Of a DNA stretch of 64,000 nt, positions 8,423-17,428 are shown in pieces. Below the pieces are notes generated by a model. It was not told the origin of the DNA. It saw only the letters and a list, made by a program, of their open reading frames with translations, and made no database searches. Origin of the DNA: Sphingobacteriales bacterium (GTDB taxonomy: Bacteria; Bacteroidota; Bacteroidia; Chitinophagales; CAIOSU01); assembly GCA_027483645.1 (NCBI GenBank), contig JAIXUD010000011.1, forward strand, positions 1 through 64,000. The letters run 5' to 3'. Positions within the stretch are counted from its first letter, which is position 1; each line of letters starts with the position of its first letter. Position numbers and translations under genes: made by a program.

Positions 8423-9268
8423 ATGAACCTGTACGAATACTCCGGCATAGCGCGCCCCGTTGATTTTAGTTACCCTACCAATAAGCTGATAGCGATATTG
8501 ACCGTAGTAGCACTGGTGGCGGGTATTGGTATGGGTTGGTGGCAAGGGTTGGTGTTTGGTAAGGTGGTAATGCTTGGCCTGCACTTTGCCGGTACGGTGT
8601 TCCTAACCTGGGCATTTGCGCGTGAGGTGGACCCGCACGAGCCCTACTCGGCCTTTGGTGCGGTACTATTTGCGACAGCAGGTTTTTTGTGGGGCATTAG
8701 GCCGGAGTTGCTAGGTGTGGCGGTGTTTATGGCGGCGGCACGTATGCTTATCTGTAGCTGCGGTAGAGCGGTTACGCTTATTGATAGAGGGATGATACTG
8801 GCCGGCGCCGCCTTGTTGGCCTTTTGGTTGCACCAGCCCCTAGTGGTCATCATGGTGGCATTGGCTTTTCTGCTGGATGGCTTGATGAAACCGTCTAATA
8901 GGCTCTCGTTGCTGTTTGCTGCGGTGGCATTGGGCATGGCCGTGACCGATTTTTACCTCAATATGCCCATCCCAAGCATCAGCACTAGTTTGTTCAACAG
9001 CAAATTGCTGGTGCTGGCGGTGTTTATCATCTTTATTGTTCTCGCTTTTCGCAGGCAAGAAGCACCAGCCGATAGCAATGATAACCTCATATCGCGCAAG
9101 CGCTTGCGTGCATTGCATATATTGATGCTGGTTTGGGTAATATTCGCATTACCCATTTATGGGCAAGCGGCCATCAACAAACTTTTTGTGGTGTGGAGCG
9201 TGATGGCTGGGGTGAGTATCTATGGCATTGCACTGGGTATTTTCAAAAGAAAAGCGGGTGGTGTGTAA
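8423..9268 (+). CDS. Polytopic inner-membrane protein of unknown function
   Basis: 281 residues from ATG 8423; a TTG at 8405 would add six residues. About eight hydrophobic helices cover nearly the whole length (KLIAILTVVALVAGIGMG, LLVLAVFIIFIVLAF, LFVVWSVMAGVSIYGIALG). A charged loop (RRQEAPADSNDN) precedes the last pair. No catalytic or transport motif is recognisable. The -7-like TATCTTTA ends 5 bases before the ATG, close to the leaderless layout seen elsewhere in this window. It follows the two-component pair by 51 bases and could be one of its targets; that is speculation. Confidence 0.6.
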   Translation: MNLYEYSGIARPVDFSYPTNKLIAILTVVALVAGIGMGWWQGLVFGKVVMLGLHFAGTVFLTWAFAREVDPHEPYSAFGAVLFATAGFLWGIRPELLGVAVFMAAARMLICSCGRAVTLIDRGMILAGAALLAFWLHQPLVVIMVALAFLLDGLMKPSNRLSLLFAAVALGMAVTDFYLNMPIPSISTSLFNSKLLVLAVFIIFIVLAFRRQEAPADSNDNLISRKRLRALHILMLVWVIFALPIYGQAAINKLFVVWSVMAGVSIYGIALGIFKRKAGGV

Positions 9269-9287
9269 GCGGCGCTACGGCTAAATT

Positions 9288-9326
9288 GTGTCATGTTGAG
9301 CCCTTCGGCAATGCTCACCATCACAC
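9288..9326. repeat. REP-like hairpin (GTGTCATGTTGAGC)
   Basis: GTGTCATGTTGAGC (9288-9301) pairs with GCTCACCATCACAC (9313-9326) with two mismatches; the loop is CCTTCGGCAAT. The sequence belongs to the TCATGCTGAGC-type intergenic palindromes I recall from many Bacteroidota genomes. It may also end transcription between the converging genes on either side. Confidence 0.6.
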
Positions 9327-9374
9327 ACGCAAAAGGCATTGTCAATACTAATATGCAAACAGATACTTGACAAA

Positions 9375-10652
9375 CTACCCAATCTCCTCAAAACCCAAAT
9401 AGCTGTGCAATGCCTTCGGCAAGCGCACGGTACCTGCTGCTGTTTGGTGGTTTTCCAATAGGGCGGCTACGATGCGTGGCAGGGCAAGGGCACTACCATT
9501 AAGCGTGTGCACTAGTTGGGTCTTTTTATCCTCGTGGCCTTTGTAGCGGGTTTTTAGGCGATTACTTTGGAAGGTCTCAAAATTGCTCACAGAGCTTACC
9601 TCCAACCAACGTTTTTGGGCAGCGCTGTACACCTCAAAGTCATACGTAAGTGCACTGGCGAAGCTCATATCGCCGCCGCACAGGCGCAGGATGCGGTACG
9701 GCAGTTCTAACTGTTGCAACAGGCCTTCCACATGCTTCACCATGCCTTCCAAAGTCTCGTAAGATTTATCGGGTGTCTGGAACTGAACAATCTCCACCTT
9801 TTCGAACTGGTGCAACCGGTTCAGGCCGCGCACATCCTTGCCATAGCTACCCGCTTCGCGGCGGAAACAAGGGCTGTAGGCGCAGTATTTTATCGGCAAG
9901 TCGGCTTCGGCCAATATATCGTCGCGGTGTATGTTCGTTACCGGTACTTCAGCGGTTGGTATCAGGTAGAAGTCATCAATAGTAGCATGGTACATTTGGC
10001 CCTCTTTATCGGGCAACTGGCCCGTGCCGGTGGCGCTATCGGTGTTCACCACTAGTGGTGGGTTTATCTCCTTATAACCCGCAGTAATGGCATTATCCAA
10101 AAAGAAATTCACCAACGCGCGCTGCAGGCGAGCGCCTTTACCGATATATACGGGGAAGCCTGCGCCAGTAATCTTGGTACCTAGGGCTAGGTCGATAATA
10201 CCGTATTGCTCCATCAGCTCCCAGTGCGGCTTAGCGGTGTCAGCAAGGGTAGGTATCTCTCCCACTTCTTTCACCACTTCGTTATCCTCTGGCGTGCGGC
10301 CTTCGGGCACGCTGCTGTGGGGTAGGTTGGGTAAGCTTATCAATAGCTCGTGCTGCTCTTTTTCTAAACCTTCCAACTGCTCTTGCAACACACGGCCTTG
10401 TTCTTTTAGTACTGGGGCTTTGGCTTTTAGCACATCCGCCTCATCGCGCTTGCCTTGGGCAAATAGTTGGCCCACCTCCTTTGCAATCGAGTTCTGTTGC
10501 GCCAGTACTTCATCCAAATCATACTTCACCTTTCGGCGCTTCTCGTCGATAGCGATGATTTGATCTACTTTATCGGTTTCCTTAAAGTGTTTCTTCTGCA
10601 ATCCGGCAACAACCGCGTCGCGGTTTTGGGCTATATAATTGGCTTGTAACAT
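9375..10652 (-). CDS. serS: Seryl-tRNA synthetase
   Basis: 425 residues, the normal length. It charges tRNA-Ser with serine in the cytoplasm. Residues 1-105 form the antiparallel coiled-coil arm that grips the long variable arm of tRNA-Ser (KRRKVKYDLDEVLAQQN...). The class II core follows: motif 2 in PCFRREAGSYGKDVRGLNRLHQF and motif 3 in LNGSALALPRIVAALLEN. ATG at 10652 lies 22 bases downstream of the -7 box TATCTTTG (10675-10682), itself preceded by a heptamer array. Confidence 0.98.
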   Translation of the reverse strand: MLQANYIAQNRDAVVAGLQKKHFKETDKVDQIIAIDEKRRKVKYDLDEVLAQQNSIAKEVGQLFAQGKRDEADVLKAKAPVLKEQGRVLQEQLEGLEKEQHELLISLPNLPHSSVPEGRTPEDNEVVKEVGEIPTLADTAKPHWELMEQYGIIDLALGTKITGAGFPVYIGKGARLQRALVNFFLDNAITAGYKEINPPLVVNTDSATGTGQLPDKEGQMYHATIDDFYLIPTAEVPVTNIHRDDILAEADLPIKYCAYSPCFRREAGSYGKDVRGLNRLHQFEKVEIVQFQTPDKSYETLEGMVKHVEGLLQQLELPYRILRLCGGDMSFASALTYDFEVYSAAQKRWLEVSSVSNFETFQSNRLKTRYKGHEDKKTQLVHTLNGSALALPRIVAALLENHQTAAGTVRLPKALHSYLGFEEIG

Positions 10653-10674
10653 GGTATGGTGGTATTTGTGGGCT

Positions 10675-10682
10675 CAAAGATA
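10675..10682 (-). promoter_or_regulatory. -7 box of serS (TATCTTTG)
   Basis: Plus-strand CAAAGATA is TATCTTTG on the minus strand, an exact match to the Bacteroidota -7 consensus TAnnTTTG. The -33 region is occupied by the TACTTGA heptamer array at 10694-10721, which offers a TTG every 7 bases. Confidence 0.7.
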
Positions 10683-10693
10683 GGAGGATAGTA

Positions 10694-10721
10694 ACAAGTA
10701 TTGAGTATCAAGTATCAAGTA
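10694..10721. repeat. Heptamer array, TCAAGTA type (4 units)
   Basis: Units ACAAGTA, TTGAGTA, TCAAGTA and TCAAGTA follow each other with a strict 7-bp period. The array lies 11 bases upstream of the serS -7 box, over the expected -33 region. Confidence 0.85.
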
Positions 10722-10762
10722 AATTACAAGAGAGGAGATGCTTCATTTTGACAAAATATATC

Positions 10763-10830
10763 TTCCGTGCATTTTCCGTGTTTTTTTTCCGTGTTCTCCG
10801 TGGTTTGCTGTTAACACGGAGAACCACGGA
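10763..10830. repeat. TTCCGTG-type degenerate repeat with inverted copy
   Basis: CCGTG recurs at 10765, 10776, 10789 and 10798, and TTCTCCGTG (10794-10802) is inverted as CACGGAGAA (10815-10823). It resembles the CCGTGTTCTCCGTGG phrases I recall from intergenic DNA of this phylum. No coding potential is visible. Confidence 0.6.
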
Positions 10831-10852
10831 AGCTACTAACCCACAAAACAAA

Positions 10853-10881
10853 CGGGGAGCGCAGCCGTGCTACACTCCCCG
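10853..10881 (-). terminator. Terminator of ftsH
   Basis: CGGGGAG (10853-10859) pairs with CTCCCCG (10875-10881). On the minus strand the stem is followed by TTTGTTTTG, 26 bases past the ftsH stop codon. Confidence 0.75.
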
Positions 10882-10906
10882 AGAGTATGATGGGAATTAC
10901 TAAGAA

Positions 10907-13030
10907 TTACGCTATTGGCGGCTCAGTGTCCAAATCCGGCTTATTGTGGTCGGGGCTGGGGCCTGCGGGGCTGTTATCGCTAAGGCTGTTGCCTGCATCA
11001 GGGTTTAGGGGTAAGTTGTCAGGGCCGGCAACGTGCGGCTTCGCGTCGTCCTCTTCATGGTGATTATCAGGGAAGGGGCGTTTGCCTACCAAGCGCTCTA
11101 AGTCGTCTTTAAAGATGATTTCTTTCTTCAACAACTCTTGTGCTACCGCTTCCAGTTCGGCACGTTTGCTTATCAGCAATTGCTTGGTGCGCTCGTAAGC
11201 GTCATCAATCATCAGCTTCACCTCTTGGTCAATCAGCTCGGCAGTCTTATCAGAATATTGTTTCTTAAACTGGAACTCGCCTTGCGGGTCGTTAAAGCTC
11301 AGGTTGCCAATCTTCTTGTTCAATCCATAGATGGTAACCATGGAGTAAGCCATGCGGGTAATACGCTCCAGGTCGTTTTGCGCACCAGTGGTTATGCGGC
11401 CGAAAACAATCTCTTCCGCAGCGCGGCCACCCAAGGCCATGCCCATGCTATCGAGCAACTGCTCGGTGCTGTATAGGTATTGCTCTTTCGGCAGGTATTG
11501 GGCATAGCCCAAAGCCGCCATACCACGTGGCACTATCGATACTTTTACCAATGGGTCGGCATACGGTAGGAACCAGCCGCAAATAGCGTGACCAGCCTCG
11601 TGGTAAGCCACTACTTTCTTCTCTTCTGGGCTAATGATTTTGTTCTTTTTCTCCAAGCCACCAATCACACGGTCAATCGCATCTTGGAAGTCTTTCATCT
11701 CCACAAAATCCTTGTTGCGGCGGGCAGCAATCAAAGCAGCTTCGTTGCACACGTTGGCAATCTCGGCACCTGCAAACCCTGGGGTTTGGGCAGATAGTTT
11801 AGATGCGCTTACTTCGGGGGCGGTTTTGATTTCTTTCAAGTGCACTTTGAATATCTGCTCACGGCCTACTAAATCGGGCTTATCTATACTTATTTGGCGG
11901 TCGAAACGACCTGGGCGCAATAGGGCGGCATCCAACACATCGGGGCGGTTGGTAGCGGCCATGATGATAACGCCGGTATCCGTACCGAAACCATCCATTT
12001 CCACCAGCAAGGCGTTCAAAGTATTTTCGCGCTCATCATTGCTTTGCATCAAGTTTTTTCCACGGGCACGGCCTATCGCGTCTATCTCATCCATAAAGAT
12101 GATACAAGGCGCTTTCTCGCGGGCTTGCTTAAACAAATCCCTAACACGGCTTGCACCTACACCCACAAACATCTCTACAAAGTCTGAACCTGAAATAGAG
12201 AAGAACGGAACCTGCGCTTCGCCTGCAACGGCTTTCGCCATTAAGGTTTTACCAGTTCCTGGAGGGCCTACCAACAGTACGCCTTTAGGTATTTTACCAC
12301 CCAAACGGGTGTATTTTTTAGGATTTTTCAGGAAGTCGACGATTTCCATTACTTCTTCCTTGGCTTCATCCAAGCCTGCAACGTCTTTAAACGTGATGGA
12401 AACTTTAGCGTTCTGGTCGAACAGGGCTGCTTTCGATTTGCCGATATTGAATATTTGGCTGCCTGGGCCGCCGCCGCCGCTACCTACGCGGCGCATAATG
12501 AATATCCAGATACCTACCAGCAAGATGATGGGCAGTAAGAAGCCTATTTTATCCAACCAGCTACCGCGGGTTTCGCTGGTTACGGGCAGTTTACGGGCTA
12601 TGGCATTGGTCGTTTCAAACTCATCGAGCTTATCCCTAAAATACTCCACATCATCAATTTGGAATTTGAAGTGTGGACCCGTGTTTTCGGATGCCAGTGG
12701 GCTTTTTGATACCTCTTTGTACTTCTTAAGCTTCGCAGGGTTGGTGGTGTAGCTGGTATCCTTTTCGTTGGTTTGCAGCGTATCTTGAAAGATAAACACC
12801 TCCACCTGATCCCTATTCACAATTACAATTTTCTCCACATCGCCTTGGGCAACCATCTCGAAGAAATCTTGCTCATTGGTAACATCCGAGTTGTTGGAGC
12901 GAAGGCTGAATATCTGAAAACCTATTAGCAGCAAGGCCAACAAGCCATAAATCCAGTAATAGTTGAATTTCGGGTTTTTAGGCAACGGTAATTTGCCTTT
13001 GGGCTTATCTTGATTCTCTTTGTTTTCCAT
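10907..13030 (-). CDS. ftsH: ATP-dependent zinc metalloprotease FtsH
   Basis: 707 residues. Membrane-anchored AAA+ protease that degrades misfolded membrane proteins and unstable regulators. Two membrane segments (about 25-44 and 155-175) flank a periplasmic domain longer than in E. coli. The AAA module has Walker A GPPGTGKT, Walker [13 protein letters not shown] and the second-region motif [12 protein letters not shown]; the protease site is HEAGH with a downstream Asp. The C-terminal 60 residues (after KRPFPDNH) are Pro/Asp-rich and probably disordered. rsfS lies 27 bases upstream on the same strand, so the two likely form an operon. Confidence 0.98.
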   Translation of the reverse strand: MENKENQDKPKGKLPLPKNPKFNYYWIYGLLALLLIGFQIFSLRSNNSDVTNEQDFFEMVAQGDVEKIVIVNRDQVEVFIFQDTLQTNEKDTSYTTNPAKLKKYKEVSKSPLASENTGPHFKFQIDDVEYFRDKLDEFETTNAIARKLPVTSETRGSWLDKIGFLLPIILLVGIWIFIMRRVGSGGGGPGSQIFNIGKSKAALFDQNAKVSITFKDVAGLDEAKEEVMEIVDFLKNPKKYTRLGGKIPKGVLLVGPPGTGKTLMAKAVAGEAQVPFFSISGSDFVEMFVGVGASRVRDLFKQAREKAPCIIFMDEIDAIGRARGKNLMQSNDERENTLNALLVEMDGFGTDTGVIIMAATNRPDVLDAALLRPGRFDRQISIDKPDLVGREQIFKVHLKEIKTAPEVSASKLSAQTPGFAGAEIANVCNEAALIAARRNKDFVEMKDFQDAIDRVIGGLEKKNKIISPEEKKVVAYHEAGHAICGWFLPYADPLVKVSIVPRGMAALGYAQYLPKEQYLYSTEQLLDSMGMALGGRAAEEIVFGRITTGAQNDLERITRMAYSMVTIYGLNKKIGNLSFNDPQGEFQFKKQYSDKTAELIDQEVKLMIDDAYERTKQLLISKRAELEAVAQELLKKEIIFKDDLERLVGKRPFPDNHHEEDDAKPHVAGPDNLPLNPDAGNSLSDNSPAGPSPDHNKPDLDTEPPIA

Positions 13031-13057
13031 GTTTAAGTTATCCTGCTTATAAAGCTA

Positions 13058-13465
13058 TTATTCAAAATCTTTGCGCTCAGCATCAAGCCAAAGCTCTTCC
13101 AGTTGATAGTAATCACGCATCTCAGTTTTAAACACGTGTACCACTATATCAACATAGTCGATTAACACCCACTCTAAATTGTTGAAGCCCTCTGTATGCC
13201 ATGGCATTTCGCCGGTTTCCTTTCTTACTTTATCAATAATGTTATCAGCAATGGCCTTAACCTGCACGCCGGTTTTGGCATCGCACACCACAAAAAAATC
13301 AGTAACGGCATCATTAATTTTCCGCAGATCCAGACTGGTTACATTTTCGGCTTTCTTGTCCAAGGCAGCATCGGCTATCTGGTTTCTTAGCGCTTCTAGC
13401 TGCTTGTTTTGGTTTTTTTGGGTTATTTTGGGGGTCAAAGTCGCTTCAGTTCTGGTCTTGGTCAA
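13058..13465 (-). CDS. rsfS: Ribosomal silencing factor RsfS
   Basis: 135 residues. Binds ribosomal protein uL14 and blocks subunit joining during starvation. The core (about 25-125) has the family features: DFFVVCDAKTGVQVKAIADNI, GEMPWHTEGFNNLEWVLIDYVDIVVHVF and a final acidic helix YYQLEELWLDAE. No ATG precedes the core; TTG at 13465 is the only convincing start and adds a basic N-terminal stretch. It diverges from birA, whose start also appears to be TTG, with about 34 bases between them. Confidence 0.93.
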   Translation of the reverse strand: MTKTRTEATLTPKITQKNQNKQLEALRNQIADAALDKKAENVTSLDLRKINDAVTDFFVVCDAKTGVQVKAIADNIIDKVRKETGEMPWHTEGFNNLEWVLIDYVDIVVHVFKTEMRDYYQLEELWLDAERKDFE

Positions 13466-13499
13466 TTTTTTCTAATTGTTTTGCAATTTACTAATTCTT

Positions 13500-14273
13500 T
13501 TGTTTACAACTACAAACAACATCCTTTTAGGAAAGGTTTTGAATGAGCACAAATTGGTTGATTCTACGAACGACCAGGCGAAGCTTCTGTTATCAAAAAG
13601 CAAGCCAGTAGAAGGAACTGTCATAATAGCACACCACCAACAGCGTGGAAAAGGACAATATGGCAATGTGTGGGCGGCGGCCCCGGGCGAAAACCTCACC
13701 TTTAGCATCATACTTTACCCCAAATTTATAGCCGCAGCTAGCCAGTTTGCTTTAAGCCAAGCGGTAGCTTTGGGCATTAGGGATGCCTTGCAGCCTTATG
13801 TTAATGAAGTTGCTTACATAAAATGGCCCAATGATATTTTAGTAGCCGGCAAAAAAGTTTGTGGCATACTGATAGAGAACAGTTTACAGGGCAGCAGCCT
13901 GTCAGATTCGGTAGTGGGCATCGGCATTAATGTAAACCAAACCGACTTTAACTGCTTGCCACATGCCTCATCGTTAAAAGTGCTTACAGATAGGCAATAT
14001 GACCTAAACCAAGTACTGCACAGGGTTTTGGGATGTATGGAGGGATACTATTTGCAACTGCTTGCCAACCGTGCAGAGCAGGTGCGGGCCGCCTATTTGC
14101 AGCACCTCTACTTGCTTAACCAACCAGCTACTTTTGAAGCCGATGGACATACTTTTGAGGGTACCATACGCGGCATCGATACCAATGGCAGGTTGCTGTT
14201 GGAAGGGGCCGATGGCATAACAGCTTATGGCGTGAAAGAAGTAGCCTTGGTGAGTAGTGATATTAAGGCTTAG
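13500..14273 (+). CDS. birA: Biotin--[acetyl-CoA carboxylase] ligase
   Basis: 257 residues from TTG 13500; another in-frame TTG at 13476 is possible. Activates biotin with ATP and attaches it to the biotin carrier protein of acetyl-CoA carboxylase. Motifs: VDSTNDQA, the biotinyl-AMP loop QQRGKGQYGNVWAA, KWPNDILV and GIGINVNQ. There is no N-terminal HTH, so this is the monofunctional form and not a repressor. The small C-terminal beta domain (about 210-257) is present. It converges on the glutamine-synthetase-like gene with 22 bases between. Confidence 0.95.
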   Translation: MFTTTNNILLGKVLNEHKLVDSTNDQAKLLLSKSKPVEGTVIIAHHQQRGKGQYGNVWAAAPGENLTFSIILYPKFIAAASQFALSQAVALGIRDALQPYVNEVAYIKWPNDILVAGKKVCGILIENSLQGSSLSDSVVGIGINVNQTDFNCLPHASSLKVLTDRQYDLNQVLHRVLGCMEGYYLQLLANRAEQVRAAYLQHLYLLNQPATFEADGHTFEGTIRGIDTNGRLLLEGADGITAYGVKEVALVSSDIKA

Positions 14274-14295
14274 AGAAATTGATACATTAGCGTAT

Positions 14296-15660
14296 TCAAA
14301 TAATCTCAAAGTACCGCTTCAACTCCCAATCGGTAATTGCCTTGGCGAATTGCCTCCATTCCCATTCGCGGGTAGCGGTAAAGTGGTCAACGAAAGGCTT
14401 GCCGAACAGCTCTACCGCTATATCAGAACTTTTCATAGCTGCTGTGGCCTCGCCAAGGTTGCGGGGCAAAATGCCGAAACGCTTATCGGCATAGCCATTG
14501 CCTACGGTGTTGGGCTGCTCCAGTTTCAAACCATGTTTTATACCGTAAAGGCCCGAAGCCAATGCTGCTGACATGGCCAAGTATGGGTTCACATCCGAGC
14601 CCGGCACGCGAGTTTCCACGCGGGTCGATTTCGGGCTACCCGGCAACGCACGCAGGGCTGTAGTACGGTTATCTAGCCCCCAAGTGATGGTAGTTGGCGC
14701 CCAAGCACCCTCCACTAGGCGCTTGTAGCTATTGATGGTAGGCGCATACATGGGCAGTATGTGGGGCAAGCAATACAGCTGGCCGGCCATATAGCTGCGC
14801 ATCAGGTCGCTCATGTGGTGTTCGGCATTACCGTCGTAAAACTTGTTTTGCCCGTGCTGCCAAAGGCTTTGGTGTATGTGGCCGCTACAGCCGGGTAGGT
14901 CTTGCTTAAACTTGGCCATAAAGCTCGGCATAATGCCGTGGCGGTGGCCTATTTCTTTAGCGCCTGTTTTGAAGAGCACGGCACGGTCGGCGGCCTCCAC
15001 CACGTCCTCGCTGTAGAGGATGGCTACTTCGTAAACACCTGGGCCTGTTTCGGTATGGATACCCTCAATAGGCACATCAAACTGCTCCATCAAATCAAAC
15101 AAATCATTGAAGAAGCCACTGTTCTGCGAGGTTCGCAGCACCGAGTAACCGAACATGCCCGGGGTAATGGTCTGCAAATCGCGGAACTGTTTGGCCTCCA
15201 AGCTTTGCGGGGTTTCGCTGAAGTTGAACCACTCAAACTCTTCGGAGAAGGCAGCCGTATAGCCCATTTCCAGGGCACGGTACTTCATGTTCTTGAGCAA
15301 GCCGCGTGGGCAGATGGGCAGTATCTTATCGTTCTCGTCGCAGAAGTCGCCCAGAAAGAATGGTAGCTCATTGTCCCATGGCACTTTACGGAAGGTGCCC
15401 AAATCCACCTTGGCGTTGGTATCGGGGTAACCCGTGTGCCAGCCGGTAAACTCGGTATTGTCATACGCCGCATCGTGCGCATCCCAGCCCAGCACCACAT
15501 CGCAAAAGCCGAAGCCCTTCTCCAATATGGAAAAGAACTTATCGCGGCGGATAGTCTTACCCCGCAGGATGCCGTCAATATCCGTTACGGCCAGCTTCAC
15601 TTTGCCACTTGGGTGGTTCTTGATGTATTCTAGGGCTTGGTCTTTTTTAGATTGGGTCAT
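14296..15660 (-). CDS. Glutamine-synthetase-like gamma-glutamyl-amine ligase
   Basis: 454 residues. It carries the GS catalytic core: acidic metal ligands in SEEFEWF and TETGPGVYEVA, GCSGHIHQSL (GxxxHxH), NSYKRLVEGAWAPT and RVETRVPGSDVNPYLAMSAAL. The short N-terminal domain (VKLAVTDIDGILRGKT) is typical of the PuuA/GlnA3-type branch, which joins glutamate to polyamines or ethanolamine, and differs from true GlnA I. The next gene upstream on the same strand is an ethanolamine-type permease, 265 bases away. Together they suggest uptake and gamma-glutamylation of an amine; this substrate assignment is inference. A TATCTTTA box lies about 35 bases upstream. Confidence 0.8.
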   Translation of the reverse strand: MTQSKKDQALEYIKNHPSGKVKLAVTDIDGILRGKTIRRDKFFSILEKGFGFCDVVLGWDAHDAAYDNTEFTGWHTGYPDTNAKVDLGTFRKVPWDNELPFFLGDFCDENDKILPICPRGLLKNMKYRALEMGYTAAFSEEFEWFNFSETPQSLEAKQFRDLQTITPGMFGYSVLRTSQNSGFFNDLFDLMEQFDVPIEGIHTETGPGVYEVAILYSEDVVEAADRAVLFKTGAKEIGHRHGIMPSFMAKFKQDLPGCSGHIHQSLWQHGQNKFYDGNAEHHMSDLMRSYMAGQLYCLPHILPMYAPTINSYKRLVEGAWAPTTITWGLDNRTTALRALPGSPKSTRVETRVPGSDVNPYLAMSAALASGLYGIKHGLKLEQPNTVGNGYADKRFGILPRNLGEATAAMKSSDIAVELFGKPFVDHFTATREWEWRQFAKAITDWELKRYFEII

Positions 15661-15734
15661 GGGGTGGTGGTGGCGAAGTGGTTAGGTAATTGGGTGCTGG
15701 CTATAAAGATAGGTGATAGTGTTAATTATTAAAG

Positions 15735-15890
15735 TCCAGTAGGGATGAAATGTTGGTAGCCTCAAGAACCCTCCCAAATCGCCCAATCCCTTTAAGGATG
15801 AAACCTATATGGTGTGGGTGTCGTCCCTAAAGGGACTATGGAGTGGTGGGGCTTCCATTTTTCTACCAACATATCGCCGCTAAAGGGGCT
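15735..15890. repeat. REP-like intergenic element with inverted ATGTTGGTAG
   Basis: ATGTTGGTAG (15750-15759) is inverted as CTACCAACAT (15863-15872). Between and around them are variants of the short motif TCCCTWWAGGGA: CAGTAGGGATGAAA, ATCCCTTTAAGGATGAAA, GTCCCTAAAGGGAC (15823-15836) and CTAAAGGGGC. No open frame is seen. It resembles the GTAGGGACGAAATGTTGGTAG elements I recall in intergenic Bacteroidota DNA. Confidence 0.65.
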
Positions 15891-15925
15891 TACTATGTTA
15901 TGGTTTAAAAGCTAAACAATACTTA

Positions 15926-17284
15926 TCAAACCTTCACTTCCGTTTTCCTTTCCACAAACACAAAATAATAAACATACGCCACCCCCAACAATCCGGCGTA
16001 CACCAAAGCCAGTTGCCAATAGTAAATGCACATAACCACTAGCGATACGCTGGCGATAACGAGGGCGATAATGGGGAATAGCGGGTAGAGCGGTGCCTTG
16101 AAGGGCCGCTCCAAGTTGGGCTCGGTTTTGCGGAGACGCAATAAGGCTATCATCGAAACGATATACAGCGTAAGCGCCCCGAATACGGCAATGGTAATGA
16201 TGTCAGCCGTTTTGCCGGTGTAAACGGCAATGATGCCGATGACCATATTGAACAACAGGGCGTTGGCAGGAGTTTGGAAACGAGTATTGACTTCGCCCAA
16301 AACGTTGGGGGCGTAGCCTTTTCGGCCAAACTCAAATGTGGCGCGGCCCGCTGCTAAGATGATGCCATGGAAAGAAGCCACTAAGCCAAATAACCCGATG
16401 GTAATGAGCAAATGATACAACCAATGCTGGGTATCGAATATCTTGGCGAGGGCGAGCGGTAGTGGTCGGTCGGACGGGACGTCGGAGCCGGGCTCGTAGA
16501 CAATGGCTTCCCAGCCTGCTACACCTACCGACGATACAAATACCAGTACGCACAGCACCACTAGCGTTAAAATAGCCGAGCCAAAACCGATGAGCACATT
16601 GCGCTGCGGGTTGATGGTTTCTTCGGCAACGTTAGCCACGCCTTCTATGGCTAGGAAGAACCATATAGCAAAAGGTATGGCGGCGAAGATGCCCGCATAG
16701 CCGTTCGGCAGCGAGTTGTGGGTGAGGTTGGCCATCTCGAAACTCGGCAAGGTGGCACCGGCAAAAATCAGCAGCTCCACCACGGCAATAACGGTTACAA
16801 ACAGCTCGAACATTGCTGCATTGCGCACGCCCGAGATATTGAGCAGCGTAAACACCACAAATGCCGACACCGCCAATGCCTCAATTGGCAGCGGCACCCA
16901 TGCGGAAAGGTACGTGGCAATTGCAATAGCAATGGCGGGCGGGGCAAAGATAAACTCCACATTTTGCGCCATACCACCCAGAAAACCCCAGCGCGGCCCA
17001 AGGGCGCGCGTGGCATAGTCGAACGCACCGCCAGCCTTGGGTATGGCGCAGGCCAACTCAGTATAGCTGAAGGTAAAAGTGAGGTACATAACAATGATAA
17101 ACCCCGTGGCAATGGCCAGCCCTAAGGTACCGCCCGCGGGAAGGCCGAGGTTCCAGCCGAAGTACATGCCGCTGATCACGTAGCCCACGCCAAGCCCCCA
17201 CAGCATTACTGGGCCAAGGGTGCGCTTTAGCTGCCCGCCTTCTTGGTGGGTATTTGGGTTATCCAACAATGGAGGTGGTTGCAT
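15926..17284 (-). CDS. eat: Ethanolamine-type amino acid/amine permease (APC family)
   Basis: 452 residues with about twelve membrane helices. The start LKRTLGPVMLWGLGVGYVIS and GMYFGWNLGLPAGGTLG is characteristic of the ethanolamine permease branch of the APC superfamily. FTFSYTELACAIPKAGGAFDY and EGVANVAEETINPQRN are the usual APC helix-3 and helix-6 signatures. It should import ethanolamine or a similar small amine by secondary transport. It shares its strand with the GS-like ligase, so the two may act in one route. No eutBC-type lyase genes are in the window. The 145 bases upstream hold only a short palindrome (ACTCTTAAAGAGT, near 17370). Confidence 0.85.
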   Translation of the reverse strand: MQPPPLLDNPNTHQEGGQLKRTLGPVMLWGLGVGYVISGMYFGWNLGLPAGGTLGLAIATGFIIVMYLTFTFSYTELACAIPKAGGAFDYATRALGPRWGFLGGMAQNVEFIFAPPAIAIAIATYLSAWVPLPIEALAVSAFVVFTLLNISGVRNAAMFELFVTVIAVVELLIFAGATLPSFEMANLTHNSLPNGYAGIFAAIPFAIWFFLAIEGVANVAEETINPQRNVLIGFGSAILTLVVLCVLVFVSSVGVAGWEAIVYEPGSDVPSDRPLPLALAKIFDTQHWLYHLLITIGLFGLVASFHGIILAAGRATFEFGRKGYAPNVLGEVNTRFQTPANALLFNMVIGIIAVYTGKTADIITIAVFGALTLYIVSMIALLRLRKTEPNLERPFKAPLYPLFPIIALVIASVSLVVMCIYYWQLALVYAGLLGVAYVYYFVFVERKTEVKV

Positions 17285-17428
17285 AGCTAGTGTTGGTGGT
17301 GTAACAAAGCAGCGGGTAGGTGAATATAGGAAAGATTCGGCATTACTGCATAGCTTGCTACGGATGTTGGACTCTTAAAGAGTTGCTCCAATCTACTGGC
17401 AGATATCTACTTTCAAGCAAGTTTAAGT

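Noticed and set aside
11634-12752. 372-codon frame opposite ftsH
   Set aside because: It is the antisense shadow of a fully conserved gene; long antisense frames are expected over such codon use.
14296-15660. Annotation as housekeeping glutamine synthetase (glnA)
   Set aside because: The N-terminal domain and motif spacing are of the gamma-glutamyl-amine ligase branch, and the neighbour is an amine permease.
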